Below are positions 36,901-51,900 of a DNA stretch of 64,000 nt, one piece after another (within the stretch, counting starts at the first letter, position 1; the number at the start of each line of letters is the position of its first letter). The DNA is taken from contig WBMW01000147.1 in assembly GCA_013396635.1 (NCBI GenBank), forward strand, positions 1,155,544 to 1,219,543, in the 5' to 3' direction. The translations under genes were made by a program, and so were the position numbers. The notes below the pieces were generated by a model. It worked only from the letters and a program-made list of their open reading frames with translations. It made no database searches and was not told the origin of the DNA. This DNA is from Penelope pileata. Its lineage: Eukaryota > Chordata > Aves > Galliformes > Cracidae.

Positions 36901-39900
36901 GCCTGATAGAACTGTAATGACATTGTTATATATTTATGCTACAAAGAAACAGTTAGTTATAGAATCCCTTTAAATTGAAGGGAAAAGAAACATGCTACAA
37001 ATCTTATTCTTTGGAGAACTTCCTTCACTGCTATGGGACTTGTGACTTACCATCTTCCATTGCAGTAATAGTCATCTTCCATCTTCAAAGAAAAATGCAC
37101 TTTGTGGCTAGCCTGTGACTATTTGATTTGTCTTCTAGAATGTACATCTTTTATTATTAAGTGCAACTGCTTATTTTTCTTCTGTGGCACATCTAAAATG
37201 AAATTATATGTAGTTTGCTCTGAAAGTAAGGCCTCTTATTTCCATGGAAACTACAACAGATACAAAGAGCACAATAACACTATTTGATAGAGTAAATTCT
37301 CTGCTACAAAACACTCAAGGTAGTCACAACCACTTGCTGTACATTTTCACCAGCAGAGGTAACTGCTGTCACCACTGCTGAAATGCATCACCACCACCTC
37401 ACTGTGCTCACAGCTGCTGTTTGGTCTCCATAAATGCTCAGCAAGTGTTGATGGATGTCCACAGGTGCTGTTTTTTCCAGATGGAGGAATTCAGTGCCAC
37501 ACCTTTGCTTCACATGCACTTCCACGTCAGATGCTGTTGTGTCAGAGTGCCCCTCTGCTGCCATCTGTCACACAGCAACAAAATGGAATGAAATGTTGGT
37601 GGGAAGGTTCAACCCCTACTGCCATACCACCAACATCTGCCTCTGAAGTTGTGGGCCAACATAATAAAATAGCAAAAATTACTTTCAGAGAATTCCTGTT
37701 GAAACTTCTTACAAATGTTTAAGCTGACTAATGACTTAAAGATACTGAGTGGGAAGGAAAGGCAGATAGTAGAGAGACTGTATGTGCTTGTGTCTTGTAC
37801 GTGTACCAGCTGTGTATCACCTTGCTATATGGAATAAGATTTTCTAATTCGTCCTGTTCTTGAGGCTTTTTAGCATTTTCCAGATTATCATTTCCTCACT
37901 GAATTGATTTGAATTAATGTCTATAATATAATTTTTGCCATGCGAGTATGATCTCTTAATCAATGGAGAACTTTGGGCTGGTGGTGGAGAAAACAGGGTT
38001 CTGCAGATCTGAGTGCATTGGTGTTACTGAGTGATTATTGCAATTTCTGCATGCTGCATCTCTAACTGTCAAAGAACTGCTCAGGGAAAAAAATTGATTT
38101 GTACCTACAAGCCATAAGAAAGTGAAGCTACAAGGATGTTATAGTCCTGCAGCTTAATTGTCTTGTGTACAGATAATTCAAAAAGGCTCACTGAAAGTGC
38201 TACTTGAATAATCCTTTCTTGTATTTCTAATAGCTTTGAGTCAGCATTTAATTTTAAGTGTAAATTTTTTAACAATGTTTTCATATCTGAAAGGTGAAAT
38301 AAGTGGCTAATGTCAGGACAGTATTTGAATTAATTTAGGGAGGCATGCACATGATTAGGTGGTGTGCATTATTAGTTCCTAGGTTTCCAATGGTTTATTT
38401 CCTTGTTTTCTTGTTTGTTCACTTTCTTTTCCTTCACTCTGTCAGTCTCCCTAGCCAAACTTTGTTTTCTGATCCTTTCTTGACAATGTTCCTTGCCTTT
38501 CATTGTCTTGTTTTTCCTTTTTCTTTTGGGAGCTTCTAGCTGTTCCTGCCCCAGCTTGATGCCTGTGGAACTAGTTTAATCAAGAGCATCTGTAAGACTT
38601 TATACAAGTAATTACATAACACAACTGATTTTTGTTTCTCATTTAACCCTTTCCATCTGCAATGCTGTCTAAACTCTTCTAGTAAAAGTGACTGCAAGCA
38701 AGACTTGTTATTCATAGTTTCTTCTGTAATCCTGTTGCTGTGGGATATTCCATTGGTGCAGCTGGCTTTCCCTCTGAGATTAAGATTGAGGAATGCACCT
38801 TCATCAGGTGTCACTTGCCCAAACATCATGCACCTCTCCAAGTGCTAGAGAGGATATTGTAGTGCTGCTCTCCTGGAACAAGAGCACATGCTCCCTCTAC
38901 ACTTTATTGAAACACATGTTTTTATGTCCTGAGGAAGTGACACAGCTGGTTTTCTATGGAGAGGATGGCTGTTAGGGCTGTGCCAGGGCTGCAGGTGATA
39001 AGGGATGACCTAGTCCTTATAAACATGTTAAAGCTTGGCAGATGTGTTAAAGCCAGCAGTGTGCTTACAGTGAAAAACATTAATTTAGATAGATTAACCT
39101 TACTCTGCTAGTATTGAAATATTATTAGTTCTGAGTGTTCTCACTGCCAGTGAAATGCATAGCTACTTTACAGAATAAAGAGCTAATTTTTGAAATGAAA
39201 TACGTCATTCTACTTCTGTTTAAGACTGGATTTTGTCTGTGATTTCAGTGGGCTTAGGATTCTGTCTGTACTTTCTGTAGCAGTGTTTTTCATATCCTGC
39301 CTCCCTCTGCAGATCTCCCTTCTCCAGTTATTGTTTTTAATCGCCTTGAAAATAAGAAACAATTTATTTTTGTTACTTGTTGTTGTTAAAAAATTGTAAC
39401 TTGCCAAGCCAACTGATGTATGAATGGAAGATTGATTAGAGTCCAGACTTTGAGATGGCTGTTTTAAATCATTAACTGTATACCGTTCCATGTATTTAGA
39501 TATTATTTAAAATCAGTGTGGGCAATATGGGTGCCATAACTGCCTCTTAAAATAAGAGAGCCAATCGGTTAATATTGGGAATGAGACAGAATTTGCTCCT
39601 AATTTGGGATTGGGTTATTTCTTGCAGGTAGAGATTTATACTCACATACAACTCTACCATTATTTTTAGAACTGTTGTAGCAATGTGTTACTCTGTGCTA
39701 TTGCAGAACTACTGGTAACAGTGCACATGCTTACAGTGTATCTGGCAGCGTTGTGCTGTAGAGGAGCTGCCAGCAATCTGATGGTTCGATTTGGCAGAGC
39801 CTGTCTGTAGCTGTTGTCCTGCTGCGTTATGTTCTCCCAGTGGATAACGTGCAAGAATGAGACAGCTTAAATTGCTTCTTCTAGTTTGTTTTGTTTGTGC

Positions 39901-42900
39901 TTATTTGTTTTATTGACCTTGTTAATGGTTATCTGGTATCCGATTATGTTGATGTATATATGTACATAAAAAGCTGTAAAGCATATGGGCAACCTTTGGG
40001 TGATTCAGAATTCTGTAGTAAAAATAGTATGATGATATACAAGTACAGTCTAAATAGATATGTTTTTGAATTTGATAGTTACTGTTTGACTGAAGCTTAA
40101 TGTAAAAACAGAAGCCAAACAAACAAACCCCCTGAAAAGTTGTTTGATGGCAGTTTTCTCTCTCTGGTTTTCAGAAACAGCTCATAGGTCAACAGCATAT
40201 AGATATGCAGTGCTTCAGAAGCTGGGTTTGTAGCTGCTAAGACTGTACTTGTTATCTGAATAGAACATCATTTCTTACTCTGGTAATGGATGTTCAAAAT
40301 TTGCAGAGTGCAAGTAGGTCTTTGAATGTATCTATTCAGTACTTAATTACCCTGTAGGGATTGAGGGCGCTTACCACAATGTACAACTTGCCTCCGGAGT
40401 GCTGTAAGTCTGAAATTGAGGTGTTTTAACACTTATGAAGAATCCTCACTTTTAATAGAGCGTTAGTGTATGAGACTTGGAAGTGATCAATGCTAATGAA
40501 TATGATATATTGAGGTGAAGGGAAAATCAGATTATTTAATAAATGGCTATAGTAATTTAGCTAATCATCTCCTGGGGAGTTGTAGTACATCTACTCCTCT
40601 CCTGAAGTTCTCCTTTGCCTGCTGGCAAGATATTGATTGCTTAAGTGTTTTGGGCACGAATGTTAGCTGCTAGTGACCACTACTGTGACTGTGCTTTTAG
40701 GTATTTTGAGTGTGTTCATATAATTCTTAATGTACTGCAATTACATTATGAAGTCGATGAGAAACTGCCAATTTCATGCCATGTTATTCTATATTAGTAG
40801 AGCAATAGAAAATTTGGTGTGTTGATGTAATTTATAATGGCTTCTTGCCATTATGTATTTTCCCTTGAATTACTTCATTTATGGGCAAACTGCTCTGCTT
40901 TAACCATGTCATCCCAAATATACATCCCAAATATAGCTAGTACTCTGTATTAAGTAGGTAATTTATCTCAAATTTTATTATTTCTCAAAAACTTAGTTTA
41001 TGTCGTGTACAGTTGGGTGGGGAGTGGGGATTTAAATGTTTTTGCTGTACTAGCTGCTTCTGCTAAAATATTTCCCACTTCTCATATTGTACAATTCCTA
41101 TCTATATTGTTCTAAAAAGCAATGCTCCTTGGAGAGTGCCCAGCTTCTCCAAGGCAGTTAGAATTGCAGTAGCTTTAAGGACAATGCGCCATAGCAGCTG
41201 GCCTTCAGTTAATGCCTGCTTGGCTGACCTGACTTGCTTTAGGCTAGCCATTTATTTGGTAATGTCAGTGCAATATAACCTCCCACTGCCTGTTTTATTC
41301 TTCTGACCACTTTGCATTGGAACAGAAGTGGTATACATGAAACTTTCCAAAAGTGATTGTTACTGATTTTTATTTTTTTTTACTGCAAATATTTCAACAT
41401 TATTTTTGTGTTCTTACACAGAAAATCCAAAGCAGTGAGAAAGATCTATACTATGTCTTACTCCTCCACTGTATTTGTTTTTTGGATGAGCCTGAGTAGG
41501 CTGTTTTTTTTTTTTTCTGCAGATACATGCCTTGAGCTCTGTTTGAAGAACAACAGTTGTGATTTGATTCTTTGGCTGATGATCACTTTTAGCTGAACTT
41601 GTCTTTAGTAGGAGTATGGCAACATGGTCATAATTCTCACAGTTGTTCATATCCAGAGACTTTATAGACTTTTTTTCTTGCTTTCTCTGTGCATTTACAC
41701 CTTAAAGAAACAGATATCAGGGAGGGTAGGTAACCCTTAGAACTCTTGAGGAAACCCCTTCTCCAATATAGAGCTGGAAATTTGAGATATGTGCTGCTTT
41801 TGAGTGTTGTCCCTTCACTGATGAGAAAAGGAAAAAATCCAGCTGGCTGCTGTTGTAAGCAGGGTGTGGACTGGGCAGTTAATGACCTGAAGCACAGAGT
41901 GCCTCCTACTGCTCTCTGTTCTCCAAGTGGTTGGCGTTGCCGATGCTTCTGATGCGCCTTTGAAGCAGAATACTAAATGTGCATTTTTGCAGGTAGTTGA
42001 GAGCAGTAAGCACCTTCCTTCAGAACATTTGACTTCTTTTGAAGAACTTCACCTTCATTTTCTTCCCTGAAGTCTTTCTTGACAAAATTTATGTTGGGGG
42101 AGATTTTTCAGTTGTAAGGTTGCTAGTCAAACTGGATTAACTGGATTGAGATGCAGACCAGTAGGACATCCTTAAAGCATGCTATTATTCATACTGTTAC
42201 TTTGACTGATTAAAATCCTCTATGTCAAATAATTAGAGAGCAACACTGCACTTTAGAATGCTGCCAAAATGTTTCTACATCTTGGAGCACGTTACTCAAT
42301 AATTGCCTTCCTGGTGAAAGGAGGCTTTCTTCCTTAGAAGAATAAAGGATAAAATGTCAGGGCTGAACTGCTTGACATCCTGTTCTTAGGGTTAATTTTT
42401 TCCTATTTTCAGTTTTTTTTTTTTTTTTATTCTGAGAAATGTTGATCAAGGCCAAGATCAATGTTGATGCTCAAAGCTTCCTTCCATCTCCCAAGATTGT
42501 AATGGTTATGACTTTCTTTTCCCAACAGCATCATGTCAATGCACTGTTTGATGTTAATATCCTTGTGCTATACATTATATTTCATCCCTGTAATTTGGTG
42601 TAATTTATCTTTTCCTAATGATCTTGACTCAGCTGTAAACAAGATGGAAGAAAGTATATAACCTAATGTGGGTTAGTATACTTAGTGTGCACAGTATCAT
42701 GCTCCTGGCTTCACAAAGAGTATTTTCAAACAGCTATCACACACATGGGTCTTGTGACTGTGTACAGTTAGGGGAGCTCAGTCATTTTTATTTTTGTTTT
42801 CATCTGATGGTGTGAGGAACTTATTTTTAACCATCTTTTCAGAGAAAACGATCAAAATTAGTGTTTTTCTCAGCTTTTGCCTGAAGGAGAGCTTCTTAAC

Positions 42901-45900
42901 AAAAGCCATGTATTTGTGTTTGAACACGTATCCCTATATTAGCAGGTAAGCAAAGGTATCCAATTTTCCTGAGCAACAAAATACTTGATTACAGGTCTAA
43001 TGATAGTTTAAGAGGTGTTTTCAGATGTGCTGAAATCAAGGACTTGAAGCAGATGAACTTAATTATCTTTGTGAATATTCACAATCAAATTATGTGCTTT
43101 AAATGTCACATTTGGAAATAGTACCTCATTGCTAGTTAATTAACAATAATTACTCAAGGTAGTACTTACATTTCTGGAATTTCTTACCCACTGTGAAAAA
43201 TGTGCTTTACTTCTGAAGGTAGCAGTGTAAGAAAGTAGATTTTGTTCTTAGTGTTACTGTTGCTTAGCCCCCTTGTTCTTTTTACCTCTAACACTGGGCG
43301 GAGAACCAGTTATGCCATTCCCTTTGCTACATCTGGACAATGTGTTTAACCCGTGGACCATGGGGTGGGTGTGTACATATATTCTTTCAAAAGCAAGCAG
43401 CTGAACTCTTAGCGGAGTAAGAGGAAAGAAGCAATAGTAAAAGAGACTGACAGTGTAGCACTCCATCATAGCGTTACAAAGGTGTGTTGACATCTTCAAC
43501 TAAAGAAATAGGGTTTATGATAATACTAGAAGGTTTTTTTCAGTCATAGCGCCTATCCTCTGTATGTCATTCTTTGTGAGAATGGCTTTTCTTGGCAAAG
43601 GACATAATACAATCCAAGACAGCTTACAATGCTGCTAAAAAAAAAAATAAAAAATCCTCTTAGATCCTAGAAAATCCTCCCGATGTTCTAGTTCTTGGCT
43701 TCCCTCCTCTATCTTTCTTTTCTGCTTTTCATGTAGGAATTTAATTGAAAAGTGAGAGGATTCCTTTAAGTCTTCTCCCTTCTGAAACAAATCTTTTTTC
43801 CAACAATAATGATCTTATTTGCAGCTGCACGCTCTACATGTTTGTGTGTATATATTTATGTACATAATATTAATGTTTTTTAGAGTTTAATAGAAAACCT
43901 CTATTGTGATTTAGACTTAAACTGGGTATTCTCTTTGCCTGTAGACTTCAGCATTTCCTATGTGAAAGGTATTTCTTGAAATCCTGATAGTAATGTATAA
44001 CTTACTTTACATAAAGTACATGAAATGGTTTGTTATTAAGTTTTTAATTTATGACAGCATTTACAATGAGCAAAGCAGATGTATGAAATCTCAGGCATCA
44101 ATTTAAAACTAATTCTGAGAAAAGCAAGGGAAGCTACTGAATTTTAAAAACAATCATGAAGATTAATTAAGCTAATTATGTATGCTTTGTGCAATTGGAG
44201 TGGAGATAACTCCAGGTACATGCTTATTTTTCCATCATTTATACATGAGAAACTCTTTTCTTTTGCTTTTTGTGGACTGGCAGTGAATCTGTTCTTGGAT
44301 AGTTAAGTATGGAAAAAAAAAAACAACCAACCACCAAAGTCCTGAAGAAACTCAATATACAGCTGCTGATGTTATCATTGTTTATTTTAAAAATGTGTTC
44401 ATTTTTATGTACTTAAATGGGAATTAAGTACCACTGAAAAATGTGTTCAAAACTGGTCACTAAGCTTCATAACTTTTGTACTGCTAGAAATTTCAAGTAA
44501 GCCAAGCCCAAAGTATTTGCATTCATTGTTAATTTCTTAATTTATTCATTCTGTAGTTTTAGTGTACTTGTGAAGTAAATACAACAAAATATGCCTCATA
44601 GTGAAGTAACATTCTCCAAGCTTTTCCTTTGCAATGAGAACCAAATTCTCCTAGCTGTATAGTTGTGCTCTGTAAATGTTGCTGTAGAGCCAAGGATGGA
44701 GCTCTCTGAGACCTGTGGTCAGATGGCTATGAGTGCAGCTGCACTGGTTGACTGTGTTGCTGTGATGTGTTATAGCAATGTATGTGAATATGCCAAATCA
44801 GCTCTGCTGACTAGCTGTATGTTAGGCCAGCAAATCATCTACCAATGCCCTTTGGGATAAAGACCTTCATGAGATCATTGTCAATAGTTTTTATATTGGG
44901 TTGACTATGTAGCATGTTGCTCCTCAAGATTTAGGAGGAGAGAGGTTAAATCTTGTACAGAAACACCATAGGGCAATCTAAATGATTTTGTAGTAACCCA
45001 ACTGTATTGCAAAGAGGAGTATTAACCATAAGCCACATAACAGAAGATGGCAAATATGAGTACCAGGCTTCTTTCTGCCTAATTGATTGCATAGATATGC
45101 AAAGGCAAAATAACAAAAGGTAATCAGTTTTGTTTTGTGTAAAGATGCTAATAAGTGGATACTTGAATTCCCTCAAAAAAAAAAATTGTGTTGACGTTGT
45201 GTAAATGTCTTGGAGAAGAGGAGCTGCTGTAATCACATCACTTGAAAAGAGAACAGGCTTAAAAGGCAAGTAGAATGACACAGCCAATGTTGTACATCTG
45301 CTCTAAAATTACTGTGAATTAGTCAAGTCTAACTTAACCTGAGACAGTTTAAAGCTGGCCTGGGCCTTACCAACTGGAGAAACAAGTCAAATCTGTGCTG
45401 TTGTCTTTAATGTGGATACACGTGGACGTGAAGAGCAGGAGAAAGTGCAATGGCCCCAGCATGCTTGAGAGAAATGTGATAGCCAAGTGTTTTCCTTTGT
45501 GTCATGTGGGAGGCTGTAGGGGAAGATGAGATTTCTTTCAGGCTCAGAAGGCCTCCTGGCACTCACCAGGCCCTGTGACATGCGCCGGTTGGCCAGGCTG
45601 TAGTTACAGTGATGTCTCTGTTGGCTGAGGAAAACTGAGTGGTGTGTCTTTGGGGGAAAATTGGGGAGAAAAGGAGACAGTCCCACTCTGCAGTGTCTCC
45701 ACTACATCTAAGTGATGTGAATATGCTGAGGGATTACCTTGTGTGCACTGTTGCATTAAAGAAAATGGAAGACAGCCATTCCTATCTGTGGTGTAAGCAG
45801 CTTCAAGTAAGCAGATCTTATAGCAGACACTGAGTATGCCAGGAGCCAAATGTCAATTTTGAGAAATTCCAGGGTCTTTAGGGCACCTGAGCTTTGCTAC

Positions 45901-48900
45901 ACTAGCGATACTTCTTGTAAGTGACCAGTAAATGCAAACATCTGTAATGTAATGCCTTATATCTCAGTGTTATCCTGTAATGCTCTTCAGCTTTAGGATC
46001 TAACAGTATTTTTACAGACTTTCCTCTGAACAAAATCTGTCTTCAGCCACTTAGGAGTGAATTACCTGAGCAGGAATTCCTACAGTAGCGATTCGAATCT
46101 CATGTTGATCTCTGTAAGAAGAGCATCAAGAAGTCTGGACAGCAGCTTTGTGCTGTGTGTTGTCATTTGGAGGCTCTTGAATTGACCTTGGAAGGGCATA
46201 CTTCCAAGTGATGTGCCACCATGAAGTGTATGTTTTAGATAGCAATAATGTTCGTTATGACATGGCAGCTTGTTCTTGGGGGGAGGAGACCAAACCCTGT
46301 ACCCAGAAGCCTTGTCACTTAGACAAATCAGTTGCAGGTGTATTCTTCAGTCATTTAAAAAATATCCTGTGTTGTTTTAAGGAAACTATCAAATCACCTG
46401 TTTCAGTGCTCTCTTGTCCTGGCTAAACTGATTCTAGTACCAAAGCTAGCTGAGGCTTCTGCTACAGCTGCAGTTCAGGCTGATCTCAGTGCCACTCGCA
46501 GTCAGTCTGCCTTTTGCCTTTCTCACTATGTTCTGCTCTGGGAAATGAACAAATCTGCTCCACTTGAAGACCTTAACTGCAAGAAATTAATCAAATGTGG
46601 CTTCCAGTCACCTTCATCCCTATTCCTAAATTCCTGCAGGATAAGGCTGTTTTGGTGGAAAAGAATTGAGCTGTTAACATTGCCCTGCTGTGAGGTGGCT
46701 ATGGTGTTTCTTCCTCTAAATGTGAAGATCATTCTGGTCTGCTTATTTGTTCAATAACAATGACTCCAGTAACACGCTGCTACATGTAGTGGGTGGTCTT
46801 GACTTAATTATTGATATATGTATTAAAATACATAGCTGAAATCAATTTATATACACCTTGATATATATTCAACTTTTTGCATTTCCTAGTGTGTCTAGAT
46901 TCATGTATCTCTCAAGGGCTGCAACTTTGCTGCCTCTTGGAGAGAGGAGGAAGTGCTGTGTGATGTGATCAACTCACTTGATTTCACTTGAGCCTTGGTA
47001 CTGCATAGCTGGGGCTGAAACCAGCAATGGAGCTGTGTAGTACAGGGTTGATGTACCGGACTGAGGAGCTGTCATCTCTGTGCATGGGTGTTTGCCTGGC
47101 TGGCCTGCTGCAGGGCTTGCTGCCAGTGGGGCTGTGCTCAGTGCCCTCATCCCAGCAGAGGAAAAGCATTTTCACAGGGCTTGGGAGGGGGACAGGGGAA
47201 AGGATGTTGCTGCTTCCAGTACAACTTCAGCAGAGGTATCTCTCCTTTTGAAGAGCAGAAAGGAAATGGAAAAATGTGCAGTCTTCAACTCTAGCTGTTT
47301 GCCAAAATACTTCAAAAGAAGTATCCATCTATTCAGAAATCTCTATCTCCTTATATTAAGAATTGATGCTGCAAACTTCTGCAGCCTTCTGTTGTCTCTT
47401 TTAAAATGCATGTGATATAAAGAACAAATATGTGCTTGTGCGGAAGGAATCAGTATGTTTTGAAGGTCTATCACTGCAATTTCCCTGAAGTTTTTAAATG
47501 AGCAGGCTAAAGTGGGGGGGAAGAAACTTGTTTCAGGAGAATATTGCTGATAATGTTTTTGCTTCAAGGAGGAGATCTTCACTCTTCTAGTTTTCAGCAT
47601 AGAAAAAATACAGAAGAGTAATGAAAATAAACATTTGTTTCCTCTCGGCTTTAATCTTGTAACAAAATGTTACTAATAAAAATGTTACAACTGCGCAGTG
47701 GTTGTTTTGAACAGATTTATGAGTTCTAACTGACAAATTAAGCTCTAGTCCATATTACCAAAAATGAAGCTAGTTTTTCGCACCACTCTGTATACCTGTT
47801 TATAGTCTAAATAATAAAATTTTATGGTTCTTCAGTTGTTCAGTGTGTCCTCTGTTTTTAGTTTGTATTCCCCTGGGATGGGAGGCAGTTCAGATGATGG
47901 TCTAAGGAACACTTGTGTTAGTACTTCATTGCCCTCTTTCCTAAAAGTATTTTTGAACATGATGCTTAAAAAAAAAGAATGCACAGGGGATGCTTTCATT
48001 TGTAGAAATGAGATCCATGTCTTTTATAATACTGTTATCAACTGTTACAGAATCATAGAATGGTTTGGGTTGAAAGGGGGCCCTAAAGCCTATCCAGCTC
48101 CAACCCCCTACCGTAGGCAGGATTGTCACCTACCAGATCAGGGTGCCCAGGGCCCCATCCAGCCTGGCCTTGAATGCCTCCAGGGATGGGGCATCCACAG
48201 CTTCTCTGGGCAGCCTGTGCTAGTGCCTCACCAGCCCCTTGGTGAAGAATTTCTTCCTTATATCTGATCTAAATCTCACCTTTTTAGTTTAAACCCATTA
48301 ACCCTTTTCCTTTCGCTACATTCTCTGATAAAGAGTCCGAAGTTATAATTCGTATCACGTCCTTAAGTGGTTCTAAGTTTTCAGGTGGTGTTTAAACAGT
48401 GTGTGTATAGATCTTTAGTTCATCCACTTTGAAACACAGTTGGAGTTGAGTGAGAAATTTCTTTTTGCTTCCATATTGTGTGGAATAACTTTTCTGAAAC
48501 AAGATGCACTGATTCCAAGTTGCAACTTGCTCCTGCCTTCAGCTGTGATTATCTGAGTTGAAAAATCAACCACTGTTGGAATTGGTCATTTTTATTTGTT
48601 TTGGGTGAGAGGTTCAAAGCTTAAGTACTTCTATAACAAATAACAGGTCAATGCTTGCACAGCAGCAATTGTATTTCAATAATGTAAGGATTCACTAAAA
48701 GTACCATTTGGTAGGAGGTAGTAATGGTTTAAGCCTGTGATTGCTTGTCCCTTGGGAACACAGATTGCTCCTAAGGAATCCATAAAAACTAATTAAGAAA
48801 AGTAAGTTATTTGACAGTTGGCTTAAGGTACTTGCATATTGTGTCCCCCCAGGGGAGTCTTTCAGCTCTGGAAACAGATTGAAAACCACTTAGGTATTAC

Positions 48901-51900
48901 TTTTTTTCGTACGTATTCAAAGAAAAGAGATGTTGCTGATTATTGCATGTTCTCTAATAATACACTTTCTAAAGTGGCGTTCTGTAAGAAACTGTCTGGT
49001 TACTGTTCTGCTGCTCTCTGGACATTCCTGTGGGTGTCATACAGTTGGGGTGCAGAAGCATGCTCTGACTGGCATTTCTCCCACCTCTGAAACCATCCAT
49101 CAGCTGCTTCCCTGCGGCAGAGCTGCATCAGAGTAACTATGCGATTAACCCTGAAAGTGCAGCTGAAATAACCCATAGTTACTATGAGTGCTATTTACTC
49201 TGATTTTGAAGGAAACGGTCTTTCTGATGAGAAATGAAGAATCTCTAGTTTAAACAGAAAAGCATCTCCAGTGCCTTAAGATGAAGAAATCAATATGTAT
49301 TTAATGAATGTAATAGTCATTCTGTGATGTTTTTCCTATCCAAATACTCATCAGGTGGACGTAACTACACTGTCTGATTGTTATTAGTGGTACATATATG
49401 AAATGTATGCAGAAAACTGTTAATTGCTTAATGAGAAATGTTTTTTATTAATGCTAGTTCACTTAGAAGGGTTATATGTAGTAGATAGAATAATATTGAA
49501 AGTCTAAAATCCAATAGGATCAAAAATCTCAAATGCTTGCCATTTAGTTTAACAACCCCCTTCTCACGACTTCCATTGGCATTAAGAACTCTTCTGAGTG
49601 ATAGCTTGGAAATCAGACCACTTGCAGCTTGATTCTTACATAAGCAAGTGAAGATTAACAAACCTTAAGACCATGAGTAGAACTCCCGAAGAGAGGAGGA
49701 CGTAGTTATTTGACTTGGAGTACCTGTTATGGTGAGAGCTGATATTTAGTCTGTCTGTTTTTAGTTGGCCTTTTTGTGTTCCTCTGTTTAAAATGATGGT
49801 ATGACTCCTAATGAAGTAGTTTTGCTGTTGAAGTTAAACATCATAATGGCGTTTTAATGGCACCTTAATGGCATCTCTGAGGACTTGCATTGAAATAGTT
49901 TTACCCTTCTCATAATTGCATTTCATAAGGGACTGTAGCAATAAAAGTTAAGGTCTCAATTTTTTTCCACTGTTTTTTTTTTTTTTAAATATAACAAATG
50001 CTCTGTTACCATTCTGTCAAATAAAGGAAGTATTAGATTTTTGTTATTGTTGTATATGGCATATCTTGCACGTGTAAATATTTTGTCTCTCCACAATAAT
50101 AAGGTAGTCTGAGTAATAGTAAGGCAGTAACTGATTTTCATAGAAGTTTATCTATATTGCTTAATAACAATGACGTGTATGAATTGATTTGGCTTTCAGT
50201 GAGGAAGAAACACATTTCTGATGATGCACTTTTTGTTTCTTGTGTATGTGTGACTCTGAAAATAGGTGTCGTGAAGATTACTGCATATCCAGTGCTTGTG
50301 TTATTCTGTGAAACGTCTGAAAGAAAATGCCTATTCAGCTTTGTTATTTTTGGGAAGCCTCAGGTGTTGAATGGAAATAGCTTGCTATAAATCTGTCATG
50401 ACTTCAGCTCAACAGTCACGTATGCTATTATGCCATAATAGAAATAAAATTTTACAATAGATTGCTGTGTCATGAAAGCACTCACATATCTGGTATTGAA
50501 TAATTCTAAAACTTTTAACTTTATTGTCAAATGAATGACCTGACAGGCCAAGTTTTCATTCTGAGCTAGTTCATACATTGACAGTTTTATTCTGGTTCCC
50601 ATCACAGCTTTACTGTGCGAAGCCTGTTACTTTTGAGTGAACACCCACTATTAAAAAAATAATAGTAATGACAAAAAGCTGGATTAGGTTCCCTGGGAAG
50701 TGGTCATGGCACCAAGCCTGCCAGAGTTCAAGTAGTATTTGGACACGTAGGTTAATTTTTAGGTAGTTGTGTTTGGAGTCAAGTGTTGGATTCTGATGAT
50801 CTTTGTAGGTCTCTTCCAGCTTGGGATATTTTGATTCTAATCTGACTGCTCATTTTACTGAGCACTATACCACATTTTTTTTTTTTTGTTGTTTAATCAA
50901 GAGTTTAAATGTTGTTTGTTCTCATATTTCATGTTGCATCATCTGTGTGCATTATGTGTGTTTAGCAGCATTTTACCTGGAAAAAAACGTGTGTGCTATC
51001 AAAAAATTCTCAGCTGAAGCACTGTGTATGAGAAGGCTGTCAGAAATTGGAGCATTGAGCTTATTTGTCCAGAAACTCCATAGGATTAACGGGAAAAGAA
51101 TATTGCAGACCACCAAATGGAAGCAATGGCTAATCCTTGCTTCCTATCTTGTCTATCTTACTGTGTTTCCAGGCACAAACATGTCCAAGAAATAGGATTT
51201 CACTCATGGCCATGCTTTCTTTACTTCTTTCTTTACTTCTCAATTTCTACACCAAGAGGATGGAAAAAGCATTATTTTCAGGTTAAATTAGTTTGTATTG
51301 ACAAAAATACAGCACATAAGGTTACACTTCAGTTTTTGATACAGTGGCAATATAAAATTAAAACTTAATTTGCAAATTAAATTATCAATGTAATGTTTGT
51401 ATCAATCTTGTTCAGTCTCTTACTCTTTTTTCTTTACATCTTTCTTACAAGCTCTGTTTGTTGGTTGTGACTTGGAAAGGCTCCTGTGGAAGCTGTGTTA
51501 ATTGCATGTGGTGGTGAAACCTCAGCCAGTTTATATATTTTAAAATGGTTTTTGTTTTCGGGTTCAACTACTTTGTCATATTTTCCTTGTGCTACAGGTT
51601 ATTTTTTCGCAGTGTGGAATTATTAGTTGTATTTCCAGGAGTAGATGGCCAACAAACAAGCTCAGGTTAAGTGTAATAGCTGCCCTTATTAAGGCTTTAC
51701 CAAGAGCATTCCCATGTTGTATAAGATCAGATGGATAATTCTTGTCATAGAAGTTTGAGTTTTTGGTAGTGACTTGTTTTTACAGAATTCTACTTCGTTA
51801 TTTTGTCTGTTCCCTTGCCAACTGAAGATGTCAATGTTTTCTTAGTCTATTAGTGATTTCTTAAATTGATTTTACAAAATACTGGCAACATAGTACATTT

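Noticed and set aside
46080..46110. GATTCGAATCTC resembling a tRNA T-loop
   Set aside because: No matching acceptor, D or anticodon arms could be folded around it.
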